The notes below the pieces were generated by a model. It saw nothing but the letters and a program-made list of their open reading frames with translations, did not search any database and was not told where the DNA came from. Below are positions 36,634-46,008 of a stretch of DNA of 64,000 bases, in pieces. The first letter of the stretch is position 1. Every line of letters begins with the position of its first letter. The stretch is from Prevotellaceae bacterium KH2P17. GTDB lineage: Bacteria > Bacteroidota > Bacteroidia > Bacteroidales > Bacteroidaceae. The stretch is from the NCBI GenBank assembly GCA_900199655.1, contig FZRE01000017.1, positions 1 through 64,000 on the forward strand. Direction: 5' to 3'. The position numbers were made by a program, and so were the translations under genes.

Positions 36634-37575
36634 ATGAAAAAAACATTGATTCTATTAGCCCTCTGCCTCATGGGCATCGGCGCAAGTGCACAGCATCTGG
36701 GCACCGAATACCGGCTCAAGAAAGTAATACCCGTAGCTGGCAGGCAGGGTATAGCCATAGACAAGGACTATTACTACGTGAGCGACACCCGCGCCCTGTA
36801 CAAATACGACAAGCAGGGCAACCTCGTGATGAAGAACGACCAGCCCTTCAACCATCCCGAACTGGCCAACCACTTTGGCGACATCGACATCTACAACGGC
36901 GAAATCTACACCGGCAACGAGAAGTTCGAGTTCGGACAGGGCCACAACATCTCCGTCGACGTGTACGATGCCAAGACTCTGAAGTGGAAACGGACCATAC
37001 CCTGGGTGGCCGAATCGGGCCAGGTGGAATGCTCGGGCCTCGCCATAGACCGCGAGAAGAACATGGTGTGGATGAGCGACTGGGTCGACAGCCGCTACGT
37101 TTACTGCTATAGTCTCGAAACGGGAATGTACTACACCAAGATGCAGTGCCGCCCCACACCCTACTGGTGCCAGGGTATCTTCATTGCCGACGGCAAGATG
37201 CTCTTCGCTGCCGACGACGGTGAGTCGACCTTCGGCATTCCCGACAACGTGTACGTGGCCGACATCAGCAACGTTCCCTACACCGGACTCAAGGACGGCG
37301 TGCAGGTAAGCGTTGAGGACTTCAAGGCCGTGAAGAAGCCGGGCAAGGTGGCTGCAGGCGCCATGGCCGGCCGCGTAAACCTGTTCCGTGAGATGAGCGA
37401 CTTCCGCCGTGCCGGCGAGATTGAAGGCCTCTCGGTAGACCCGACGAACGACGACCTCGTGGTGCTCAACAACCGCGGCAACCAGATACTGCTCGGCATG
37501 CCCATAGGCCCGTTCACGGAAGAAGGCTACACCAAGGAGATACACGAACTCTACGTTTACGAGAAAATCAAGTAA
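36634..37575 (+). CDS. Secreted beta-propeller-like protein
   Basis: A 313-residue protein with a signal peptide ending GIGASAQ (about residue 20). The mature part shows repeated beta segments such as GIAIDKDYYYVSDTRALYKY, SGLAIDREKNMVWMSDWVDS and GLSVDPTNDDLVVLNNRGNQ, typical of NHL/SMP-30-like propellers. I do not recognise a specific family, and no catalytic residues are evident. It follows the porin by 44 bp and ends at a strong terminator, so it closes this transcription unit. A periplasmic binding or lactonase-type role is possible but unproven. Confidence 0.65.
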   Translation: MKKTLILLALCLMGIGASAQHLGTEYRLKKVIPVAGRQGIAIDKDYYYVSDTRALYKYDKQGNLVMKNDQPFNHPELANHFGDIDIYNGEIYTGNEKFEFGQGHNISVDVYDAKTLKWKRTIPWVAESGQVECSGLAIDREKNMVWMSDWVDSRYVYCYSLETGMYYTKMQCRPTPYWCQGIFIADGKMLFAADDGESTFGIPDNVYVADISNVPYTGLKDGVQVSVEDFKAVKKPGKVAAGAMAGRVNLFREMSDFRRAGEIEGLSVDPTNDDLVVLNNRGNQILLGMPIGPFTEEGYTKEIHELYVYEKIK

Positions 37576-37587
37576 ACCCCTCTCGGT

Positions 37588-37626
37588 CATCCAACGGGGC
37601 GCCTGCAACGTGCGCCCCGTTGGATG
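37588..37626 (+). terminator. Strong hairpin after the propeller gene
   Basis: CATCCAACGGGGCGC (37588-37602) and its exact complement (37612-37626) form a 15-bp perfect stem with a 9-nt loop, 13 bp after the stop codon. There is no T-run, but the stem is very stable. Confidence 0.75.
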
Positions 37627-37697
37627 GATACGATGAAGACAGCTAACCGACTTTAAACATGCAGTATGACGCCACTTGCAGATCGGTCTCCACAGAG

Positions 37698-37775
37698 CTA
37701 TGCCTCAAGGCCCTTGAACCTATGCTTCAAGCTCCCTGAAGGATAGCTTCAGCAGCCTTGAAGCATAGCTCCGCC
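37698..37775. repeat. 22-bp-period palindromic array, CTTCAAG class (copy E)
   Basis: Three 22-bp units start at 37698, 37720 and 37742, each carrying a variant of ATGCTTCAAGC-CC-TTGAAG. A partial unit CATAGCTCCG follows, and then CCAAAACCGCC, as in copy D. The surrounding 37576-38027 gap also holds a terminator and a -7 element but no gene. Confidence 0.85.
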
Positions 37776-37963
37776 AAAACCGCCGGGCAACCCGTGCTGC
37801 CTGCGGGCTTACAACAGCCCCGGCCGGGCAGCCCGTTCGCCCCCCGCGGAGCTCTCGCCAACAGGAACGCGCTGGCCCAAACAAGCAGGCTACAGGCGGT
37901 GCCCGGAAATGAATTTTAACACAATCGTAACAACGCGTGATGAACTGAAAAAAGTTTTTGCTA

Positions 37964-37971
37964 TAACTTTG
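37964..37971 (+). promoter_or_regulatory. -7 element of the Sus-like operon
   Basis: TAACTTTG matches TAnnTTTG, 56 bp before the phosphoesterase gene that opens the operon. A clean TTTG is not seen at the -33 position, suggesting regulated transcription. Confidence 0.5.
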
Positions 37972-38027
37972 CACTCGCTCGCAACATCAGGCAGCGCCTG
38001 AAACAAATCATTAACTGCACCAAGAAC

Positions 38028-39740
38028 ATGAGAACGATCAATCTACATAACCGCATTATCAGCATCCTGATACTGCTTGCCACCATCGGATGGGCATCGG
38101 CAGGCTGTTCGGGCACCGACTCCAACGGCACCGAAACACCCCCCGGCACCGGTGGGCAGACTACTCCAACCACAACCATCCCCGACAAGGCGGGCATGAC
38201 TCTCAAGGGTCAGGTTACCTGCAACGGCACGGGCGTGGCAGGCGTGGCGGTTTCGGACGGCATAGAGGTAACCACCACCGACAGCAAAGGTATCTACTAC
38301 CTGCCCTCGAAGAAGAAGTTCGGCTACGTGTTCATCAGCACGCCGGCCGGCTACGAGGTGCCCGTAAGCGGCAACACGCCCCGCTTTTTTGAGCGCGTGA
38401 ACAAGCTCAAGCCCGCAGAGACGGAGCAGAAGGACTTCAAACTCACCCGCACGGACAACGACAAGCACGCCGTGCTGGCCATGGCCGACTTCCATCTGGC
38501 CAACCGCAACGACGACATCGGGCAGTTCGGGCAGATGGCTGCCGACATCAATGCCACCGTACTCGAGCTCCGCAACCAAGGTTACAAGGTCTACGGGCTC
38601 AGCCTGGGCGACGAGAGCTGGGACCTGTACTGGTACGAGAACAACTTCTCAATCGCCGACGCCTTCCGCCAACTGCAGCAGATTAACTGCCCCTTCTACC
38701 ACTGCATGGGCAACCACGACAACGACCCCTACTATGCAGACGACTGGCAGGCCGAGCAGAAGTTCATTGAAAACTTTCCCGCCTACTACTCGTTCAATGC
38801 AGGCAAGGTGCACTATGTGGTGATGGACGACATTGAGTACCTGAACAACGGCGGCTCCATAGGCACCGTGGGCGAACGGAACTTCAACGCCGCCATTGCC
38901 GAAGAAGAACTGGAATGGCTCAAGAAGGACCTGGCGCAGGTAACGGACAAGAGCCGGCCGCTCGTCATCGCCCTTCACGCTCCGCTGTACGACTATCCAT
39001 CGACAGATGCTGCCGGCCACACCACCGCCGATTATCGGCTGGACAACGCGGCCGGACTGATGAGTGCCGTCAACGCCTTCAGGAACGTACAGGTGCTCAG
39101 TGGCCACACGCACGTTAACTACAACGTAAACCGGCCGGCCAATATACATGAACACAACACCGCCGCCATCTGCGCCACCTGGTGGTGGACGGGCAAGCTG
39201 ACGGACGGACGGCAGCATATCTGCAGCGACGGCACGCCCGGCGGCTACGGCGTCTACCTCTTCAACGGCACCGACCTGAGCTGGTACTACAAGGCAAAGG
39301 GACACGACAGCAGCTATCAGTTCCGCACCTACGACATGAACCGCACCTACATGCTGAGCTCCGACATCAACGACCCCGACGCCCTGTTGCACACCTATGC
39401 CCACGGATACGACAAGATAACGGACAACAACGAGGTGCTTATCAACGTGTGGAACTACGACGAGAGCTGGAAAGTTGAAGTCTTTGAGGCCGGATTGCCG
39501 CTCGCCGTTACCCGCATGGCAGGCTACGACCCGCTCCATATACTGGCCTACGAGGTGCAGCGCATCTCTGCAGGCCACGCTCCTACCAAGTCCTTTGTGA
39601 CCACCCGCACCGCCCACCTGTTCAAGGTCAGGGCCTCGAGCGCCACCTCCACGCTCACCGTCAAGGTTACCGACGGCTTCGGCCGGGTGTACACGGAAGA
39701 AATGGTGCGGCCAAAGGCATTCGGATTAACCATGAAATAA
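38028..39740 (+). CDS. Calcineurin-like phosphoesterase lipoprotein
   Basis: A 570-residue lipoprotein (lipobox SAGC, Cys about residue 27, then a Gly/Thr/Pro linker). A small beta domain (residues 55-140, GVAVSDGIEVTTTDSKGIYY) precedes the metallophosphoesterase core. Metal ligands are seen as ADFHLAN (Asp154, His156), LGDESWD (Asp195), GNHD (Asn229-Asp231), ALHAPLYD and SGHTHVN (His360, His362). A C-terminal beta domain follows from about residue 420. It probably cleaves a phosphodiester or phosphomonoester at the cell surface or in the periplasm. It is the first gene of the SusCD operon, 19 bp before susC. Confidence 0.9.
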   Translation: MRTINLHNRIISILILLATIGWASAGCSGTDSNGTETPPGTGGQTTPTTTIPDKAGMTLKGQVTCNGTGVAGVAVSDGIEVTTTDSKGIYYLPSKKKFGYVFISTPAGYEVPVSGNTPRFFERVNKLKPAETEQKDFKLTRTDNDKHAVLAMADFHLANRNDDIGQFGQMAADINATVLELRNQGYKVYGLSLGDESWDLYWYENNFSIADAFRQLQQINCPFYHCMGNHDNDPYYADDWQAEQKFIENFPAYYSFNAGKVHYVVMDDIEYLNNGGSIGTVGERNFNAAIAEEELEWLKKDLAQVTDKSRPLVIALHAPLYDYPSTDAAGHTTADYRLDNAAGLMSAVNAFRNVQVLSGHTHVNYNVNRPANIHEHNTAAICATWWWTGKLTDGRQHICSDGTPGGYGVYLFNGTDLSWYYKAKGHDSSYQFRTYDMNRTYMLSSDINDPDALLHTYAHGYDKITDNNEVLINVWNYDESWKVEVFEAGLPLAVTRMAGYDPLHILAYEVQRISAGHAPTKSFVTTRTAHLFKVRASSATSTLTVKVTDGFGRVYTEEMVRPKAFGLTMK

Positions 39741-39759
39741 TAACAACATTTACTGTAAT

Positions 39760-42700
39760 ATGATGAAAAAACTCATGAATCTCAAGAAAGCGGCATTACT
39801 CGTAATGGCCTTCGTGGCCACCCTGCCGCTGCTCGCACAGAGACAAGTCAAAGGTCAGGTGCTCGATGCCGACGGCACCACGCCTCTGGTTGGAGTAACC
39901 GTAACGCAGGTAGGCGTCAAGATGGGCGCCATCACCGATGCCGACGGCAACTTCTCCATCTCCGTCAGGGGCGACAATCCCACGCTCAACTTCTCCTACA
40001 TCGGCTACGACGCCCAGCAGATTAAAGTGGGCAGGCGTACCGAACTCAAGGTAGTGATGCAGGAGTCGGCCCAGTCGCTCAAGGATGTTGTAGTAACCGC
40101 CCTCGGTATCAAGCGCGAGGAGAAGTCGCTCGGCTACTCTGTCACCAAGATGGCGGGCGAAGATCTCAACAAGACCGTTAGCGGCAACTGGCTTACAGGC
40201 ATGAAGGGCAAGGTAGCCGGCCTGTCGATGGTGGAGGCCGGAACGGGTCCGCTGGGTTCCATGCGCGTTACCCTGCGCGGCGACCACTCACTGAACTACG
40301 GCAACAGCGAGGCCCTGTTCGTGGTCGACGGCGTGCCCATCAACTCCAGCAGCATAGCTACGGGCAGCGGCTCTACCTACGCCAACCAGGATGCTCCGGT
40401 CGACTTCGGTAACGGAGCGGGCGACATAAACCCCGACGACATTGAGTCGGTAACCGTGCTCAAGGGTGCCGCCGCCACCGCTCTTTACGGTTCCATGGCC
40501 GGCAACGGCGCCATCGTCATCACGACCAAGGGCGGCCGCACCGACAAAGGCTGGGGCGTAACGGTCAACTCATCGGTTACTTTCGAGCAGGCAGGCTACT
40601 GGCCCGACTTCCAGTCGACCTACGGCCCGGGCAGCGACATGGGTCTGGAGCCGTTCAGCTTCTGGTCTCTGAGCAGTGACGAGGCACCCGACGGCGTTGC
40701 CGTGGGCAGCCACATGTCACGCTACGCCTTCGGCGAGAAGTACGATGCCTCGAAGCTGCGCTATCAATACGCGTCGAAGAACTGGGAGACGGGCGAATAC
40801 ACTGCCCTGCCCTGGACGTACAACGACGACTGGTATAAAGGTTTCTTCGAGACCGGCACCACTTACCGCAACAATGTGACTGTAAGCGGAGGCAACGGCA
40901 AGGGAACCAACGGCCGCGTATCATTTACCGACACCCGCAACGACTGGATTATGCCCAACACGGGCTACGTAAGCGACGCCGTGGCACTGGCCTTCGACAG
41001 CCCCATCAGCAAGAGGATAAGCGTAAGCAGCCGCGTGAACTTCATGAACAAGCGGAGTGACAACCTGCCGGCTACAGGCTACTCGTCGCAAAACCCCATC
41101 TATGCTCTCTGCATGGCCTATACCAACCAGCCCGCGTCCGTATATGCCGACGAGTACTTCGGCGGACGGTACAACGAAGAGAACTATAATGGCGATGGCT
41201 CCAACGGCCGCAGTCTGGTGTATCGCTCCGACCAGCCGCTCAACCCCTATCGTACAGTTTACGAGGAGCTCAACGTAATGAACAAGAACCGCATCTACGG
41301 TAACGTATCACTGACGGCCAAACTCGCAAAGGGCCTCACACTGAAGTTACGCTCTTCGCTCGACTTCTCCGACCTGTGGAGAACGCAGCAGAAGCCTTTC
41401 TTCACTTCAGGCTACATGCAGGGTTTCTATCGTGAGCAGGTAACCCGCATCTATAACATCAACAACGACTTCCTGTTCAACTATGTGAACAACAAGTTCG
41501 TGGGCGACCGCCTCGGGTTCTCCGTTTCGTTCGGCGGCAACAGCATGAACTACAAGTACTACAACAACCGCGTGACATTAATCAAGTTGCAGAACGACGG
41601 CGTGTATAATGTCTACAATGTACCGTCAGGTTACAGCCCCGATGTGTTCAGCTACCATTCAAAGAAGAAGGTGAACAGCCTCTATGCCTTTGCATCACTG
41701 AGCTGGGACAATACCTACTACCTGGAACTTACGGACCGCAACGACTGGTCGAGCACGCTGAGCAGAGGCAACCGCTCGTATAACTACCCGTCGGTTTCGG
41801 CCAGCGTGCTGCTTGACAAGGTTTTCAACTTCGAAAACAAAGCCAAATGGGTGGACATGTTGAAGTTCAAACTCTCCTGGGCTAACGTAGGTACCGACAC
41901 ATCTCCCTACACACTGGACCGTTACTACAACTCTACCAGCTACTACGGCGGCTATACCATCGGCGCTACAATTCCTGATGCCAACATCAAACCGGAGAAT
42001 GAAGAAAGCTGGGAAACAGGATTCGAAGGCAAGTTCTTCGGTGGAAGGCTCTCATTCGACTTCACCGCCTATTCTACCAGCACCACCAACCAGATTGTAT
42101 CGGTAGCTGCCGACCAGATAACAGGCGCTACAGGCTTCACCATCAATGCCGGCGAGATTTCGAGCAAAGGCCTGGAGCTTACGCTCGGCTTTACTCCGGT
42201 AAGGACGCGCGACTGGGAATGGAACGTGAACCTGAACTGGTCGAAGAACTGGAACAAACTAGAACGCCTCCAGGACGACTGGGATCCGGCGACTCCCTAC
42301 CAGACCGACATGGGTACAACCATCGGTAACCGCGTCTATGTTTACTCTTATGTGGGTCATGAGATGTACCACCTGTACGGTCACGGGTACAAACGCGCGC
42401 CCAAAGGTTCCTATTATCTCGACGAAAAAGGCAACAAGGTTGACTGCAGCGGCATGAAGATAATCAACAACCAGGGCTATCCTACTCTCGACAGCAGCGA
42501 CCTGATGGATCTCGGTAAGGTTAATCCTGACTGGACGGGAGGCCTGAACACCAATGTAAGATACAAGAACTGGAACCTCTCCATGTCGTTCTCGGCCCAG
42601 CACGGCGGCCACTGCTACTCGGTTACCAACTTCGCCCTGGCTTACCAAGGCAAACTGAAGAACTCGCTCGAAGGCCGTTACGACGGCTTGGTTGTGGAGG

Positions 42701-43071
42701 GCGTGCAGGCCACCGGTGAGGAAGGCGTCTACACACTCAACAAGACAGTCTTTGCAAGTGCGCAAAACTACTACAACACTTATGTGTGGAACCGCAACAA
42801 CTGCGAAGAGAACACCTTCAGTACCTCGTTCCTCAAGCTCAAGGAAGTGCGCCTCGAATACAGTCTGCCCAAAGCTCTCTGCCAACGCACCAAGTTCCTC
42901 ATCAGTGCTTCACTGGGTGTCTATGCCACCAACCTCTTCTGCCTGACCGACTTCCCGCAGTATGATCCAGAGACTGCCATGGTTAACAATGCCGACATCC
43001 ACGCCGGTATAGAAACCATGTCGTTCCCCATGACGCGTACTTATGGCATCAATGTTAAACTTTCATTCTGA
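39760..43071 (+). CDS. SusC/RagA-type TonB-dependent transporter
   Basis: An 1103-residue outer-membrane transporter: a signal peptide (to about residue 27), a carboxypeptidase-regulatory-like domain (QVKGQVLDADGTTPLVGVTV), a plug with LKDVVVTALGIKREEKSLGY and GSMRVTLRGDHSLNYGNSE, the SusC signature VDGVPINSS, then the 22-strand barrel ending in GINVKLSF. It imports a substrate captured by the SusD-like lipoprotein encoded immediately downstream (8 bp). The neighbouring phosphoesterases suggest a phosphorylated substrate. Confidence 0.95.
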   Translation: MMKKLMNLKKAALLVMAFVATLPLLAQRQVKGQVLDADGTTPLVGVTVTQVGVKMGAITDADGNFSISVRGDNPTLNFSYIGYDAQQIKVGRRTELKVVMQESAQSLKDVVVTALGIKREEKSLGYSVTKMAGEDLNKTVSGNWLTGMKGKVAGLSMVEAGTGPLGSMRVTLRGDHSLNYGNSEALFVVDGVPINSSSIATGSGSTYANQDAPVDFGNGAGDINPDDIESVTVLKGAAATALYGSMAGNGAIVITTKGGRTDKGWGVTVNSSVTFEQAGYWPDFQSTYGPGSDMGLEPFSFWSLSSDEAPDGVAVGSHMSRYAFGEKYDASKLRYQYASKNWETGEYTALPWTYNDDWYKGFFETGTTYRNNVTVSGGNGKGTNGRVSFTDTRNDWIMPNTGYVSDAVALAFDSPISKRISVSSRVNFMNKRSDNLPATGYSSQNPIYALCMAYTNQPASVYADEYFGGRYNEENYNGDGSNGRSLVYRSDQPLNPYRTVYEELNVMNKNRIYGNVSLTAKLAKGLTLKLRSSLDFSDLWRTQQKPFFTSGYMQGFYREQVTRIYNINNDFLFNYVNNKFVGDRLGFSVSFGGNSMNYKYYNNRVTLIKLQNDGVYNVYNVPSGYSPDVFSYHSKKKVNSLYAFASLSWDNTYYLELTDRNDWSSTLSRGNRSYNYPSVSASVLLDKVFNFENKAKWVDMLKFKLSWANVGTDTSPYTLDRYYNSTSYYGGYTIGATIPDANIKPENEESWETGFEGKFFGGRLSFDFTAYSTSTTNQIVSVAADQITGATGFTINAGEISSKGLELTLGFTPVRTRDWEWNVNLNWSKNWNKLERLQDDWDPATPYQTDMGTTIGNRVYVYSYVGHEMYHLYGHGYKRAPKGSYYLDEKGNKVDCSGMKIINNQGYPTLDSSDLMDLGKVNPDWTGGLNTNVRYKNWNLSMSFSAQHGGHCYSVTNFALAYQGKLKNSLEGRYDGLVVEGVQATGEEGVYTLNKTVFASAQNYYNTYVWNRNNCEENTFSTSFLKLKEVRLEYSLPKALCQRTKFLISASLGVYATNLFCLTDFPQYDPETAMVNNADIHAGIETMSFPMTRTYGINVKLSF

Positions 43072-43078
43072 TAAAATC

Positions 43079-44644
43079 ATGAACAAATCCATATATTCAC
43101 TAGCCCTGCTGGCATGCGGTTTCCTGTTGTCGGGCTGTACCGACAACTTTGACCAGACCAACACGAATCCCAACAAGATTACAGTTGAGAGCGGAAAGCT
43201 GAGTGCCAGCTCCATGTTTGAACCGTTGCTCTACGGCGGAGCCAATTTCCTGACCTACTACAGCTACTCATGGAATAATGAGATAGCCCAGTACACCGCA
43301 CAAACCGGCAACACGCTGGGCCGTGCCTACAAGTATGACATTGGCGACAGCAACTGGACCAGCGTGTGGAACACCTACGCCCGCTATGCCACCAACGCTG
43401 CAGAAATGTACCGGCTGGCCATCAAGCAGGAGGACAAACCGCTGGAGGCAATATCACTCACCATGAAAGTGATTTTCATGAACGGGCTGACCGACATCTT
43501 CGGAGATATTCCCTACGCCGAGGCTTTTAAGGCCGAAGAAGGCAACAGGACGCCTGTGTTTGACTCGCAGGAGCAAGTTTATCAGCAAATGTGCGCCGAT
43601 TTGGAGACTGCCAACAAAATTTACGCCTCCAACCCCACGGTAAGCCAGTCCGTTATCGAGCTCGACGGCATGTACAAGATGGACATGGCAAAGTGGCGCA
43701 AGTTCAACAACTCGCTCTATCTGCGCCTGCTCTGCCGCATCAGCGGACGGCCTTCTACACTCGTTGACGGCGAACACAGTGTTATCCAAAAAATCAACCA
43801 GATAGTCAGCGAACCGCAAAACTATCCCATCTTCACTTCCAGTGCCGACAATGCCACCGTGCATTACTCGGGCACAGACCCCTATTACAGCCAGTTCGAT
43901 CCCAGCAACTACACCAAGGCCGACTTCGATGCTTATCGCATTACGAAAAACCTCATCAGCTTGATGGTGGAGAAACAGGGAGAGAAAGTTGACCTCACCG
44001 TCGACCCCCGCCTGCCTATCTTCGCCACGCAGAACAAAGTTGGCTACTGGAACGGCTGCGGCACCAACATCGGTAACACCGACTTCGGCGGCGGCGCCTA
44101 CCTCAATTACGCCAGCTACTGCCGCATCAACGCCGACGAATGGTTCATGGACTTCTCCGAAGTTGAGTTCATACTGGCCGAAGCTGCCATGAAGGGGTAC
44201 ATTGCCGGTGGTGAAGACGCTGCCCGCGAGTACTATATCAATGGCGTAACAGCCTCGCTCAAGAAGTGGTCAGACTACGGTGTAGCCACCGACCCGGCCC
44301 ATCTCATCACCGACGAGGCCATTAGTGAGTACATGCAGTCGCCCCTCGCATCGTGGGACGATGCCGAGAACAAACTCCAGCTGATAGCCAACCAGCGTTA
44401 CCTGGCAGCCTACTTCATCGGCATGGAGGGCTGGGCAGAGTACCGCCGCACCGGCTATCCAGTCCTTACCGTAGACGAGAGCTGGCTCAATGACGGCGTG
44501 CTGCCAACCCGCTTCGCCTATCCCAACACCACCATTGCCACCAACCGCGTGAACGCCGAAGCCGCACTGCAGCGCATGGGTGGCCCCAACGACATGAAGA
44601 CACCACTCTGGTGGAGCAAGGAAGCGATACAGAGAGGTCATTAA
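43079..44644 (+). CDS. SusD-like outer-membrane binding lipoprotein
   Basis: A 521-residue lipoprotein with lipobox LLSGC (Cys about residue 20) and the SusD-type N-terminus DNFDQTNTNPNKI. KWRKFNNSLYLRLLCRISGR and GWAEYRRTGYPVL are typical of the SusD-2 subgroup, built on TPR-like helices. It would cap the SusC barrel and bind substrate outside the cell. The ATG at 43079 gives a proper signal peptide; the frame open farther upstream overlaps susC. Confidence 0.93.
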   Translation: MNKSIYSLALLACGFLLSGCTDNFDQTNTNPNKITVESGKLSASSMFEPLLYGGANFLTYYSYSWNNEIAQYTAQTGNTLGRAYKYDIGDSNWTSVWNTYARYATNAAEMYRLAIKQEDKPLEAISLTMKVIFMNGLTDIFGDIPYAEAFKAEEGNRTPVFDSQEQVYQQMCADLETANKIYASNPTVSQSVIELDGMYKMDMAKWRKFNNSLYLRLLCRISGRPSTLVDGEHSVIQKINQIVSEPQNYPIFTSSADNATVHYSGTDPYYSQFDPSNYTKADFDAYRITKNLISLMVEKQGEKVDLTVDPRLPIFATQNKVGYWNGCGTNIGNTDFGGGAYLNYASYCRINADEWFMDFSEVEFILAEAAMKGYIAGGEDAAREYYINGVTASLKKWSDYGVATDPAHLITDEAISEYMQSPLASWDDAENKLQLIANQRYLAAYFIGMEGWAEYRRTGYPVLTVDESWLNDGVLPTRFAYPNTTIATNRVNAEAALQRMGGPNDMKTPLWWSKEAIQRGH

Positions 44645-44664
44645 TCAACATTAACCGAAACAAG

Positions 44665-45924
44665 ATGAAAACAAAAAACATATTCGCAATCGTTGCTTTC
44701 CTGGCAGCAGCTTTTATGGTTGCAGCCTGTTCCGACGACAATACCGGCAGCGGTGAGCCGTATCTGAACTTCGAGGGAAGCGAACAGACCGTGAACGTAG
44801 GCATCGAGGGCATTACCCAAACCAACCGAAAAGGGGTTGTCATCCGTTCCAACAGAGACTGGACCATCAGCCTTTCTGATGACGACAGCGCCTGGCTGCA
44901 CATCTTTGTAGACGAAGGCAAGGACGACGGCATCTTCTACTACTGGGTCGATCCCAACCCTGCATTCACCGGCCGGACCGGACATATCAACGTTGTCTCG
45001 GGCAGTGAGACGCTCAACGGCATAGAAGTAATCCAGGCCGCCAGTGTTCCTACCGTGGCCATCGTAGGTGCCGAGAACGGCTACACGGCCCTACCCACCA
45101 AGAGCCAGCTCAAGGTTCCCGTAAGCGGCAACATCACCTGGACGGCCAGCCTGGAACAGGCAGACTGGGCAAAGATTGACTCTCTGGGCAAGGATACTGT
45201 CTACATCTCGCTCGAAAAGAACACTGGCGACAAGCGTACCGTTACCCTCACCGTACAGGGTGAGGGCCAGTTCAGCAGCCTCACCTCATCTACCGTCATC
45301 ACGCAGTCGGCTCCCGGCATCATCTTCTACGAGCGTTTCGACTGGATGCAGGAAGGTAAGGAAGACTTCTACTACAACTATCCCGAGGTTAACTACACCA
45401 AGTGGAGCGATGCCGAGAAAGGACAGGGCTGGACAACGCTCGGCGATTGCTTCTACGGTGGCCGTGGTTACATCAAGATAGGCAAGACAAACGATGCCGG
45501 CGACGCCGTTTCGCCACCGCTCACGGCAATCAAGCAGCCCACCGATGTTGTCGTAACCTTCAAGTGCATAGGCTACATGGCCAGCAACGGAAAGGTAGAC
45601 GACGGCGTGCTGAAGGTGGGACTCATCGGTCCGGGACAAATACAGAGCGACGCCATGGGCACTATCGAGATTGGCGGCACTAACTATAGCGTGGCCGACT
45701 TCACTGTAACCGTGTTCCCCGACTCGCCCAAGAACGAGCACGGCGAGGGCTACAACCCGTGGGCCGAACCCGGTGCAACCTTCCAGTTCCACATCAAGGG
45801 CGCCACTGCCGAGACCCAACTCGTGTTCGTAGGCGGTGCCAAATGGGGCACAGGCCTCAAGGGCACAGGCCAAGGTAAGAACCGCCTGCTGCTTGATGAC
45901 ATCCGAGTACAGGAAGAAGAATAA
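44665..45924 (+). CDS. Lipoprotein with BACON-type domains
   Basis: A 419-residue lipoprotein (lipobox FMVAAC, Cys about residue 20). Two beta-sandwich repeats resembling BACON domains follow (RSNRDWTISLSDDDSAWLHI about residues 55-75, and SGNITWTASLEQADWAKIDS about 155-175), each with the Trp-rich core of that fold. The C-terminal half (FYERFDWMQEGKEDFYYN) looks like a carbohydrate-binding or lectin-like beta domain. It fits the role of a surface glycan-binding protein in a SusCD locus; its ligand is unknown. Confidence 0.8.
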   Translation: MKTKNIFAIVAFLAAAFMVAACSDDNTGSGEPYLNFEGSEQTVNVGIEGITQTNRKGVVIRSNRDWTISLSDDDSAWLHIFVDEGKDDGIFYYWVDPNPAFTGRTGHINVVSGSETLNGIEVIQAASVPTVAIVGAENGYTALPTKSQLKVPVSGNITWTASLEQADWAKIDSLGKDTVYISLEKNTGDKRTVTLTVQGEGQFSSLTSSTVITQSAPGIIFYERFDWMQEGKEDFYYNYPEVNYTKWSDAEKGQGWTTLGDCFYGGRGYIKIGKTNDAGDAVSPPLTAIKQPTDVVVTFKCIGYMASNGKVDDGVLKVGLIGPGQIQSDAMGTIEIGGTNYSVADFTVTVFPDSPKNEHGEGYNPWAEPGATFQFHIKGATAETQLVFVGGAKWGTGLKGTGQGKNRLLLDDIRVQEEE

Positions 45925-46008
45925 TCCAACAAAACATTCAAGAGGAATCCAAGGCCGTGCAGCATGACTACTGCCCGCCTTGGATACCTTACCAACATCA
46001 ATCTGAAA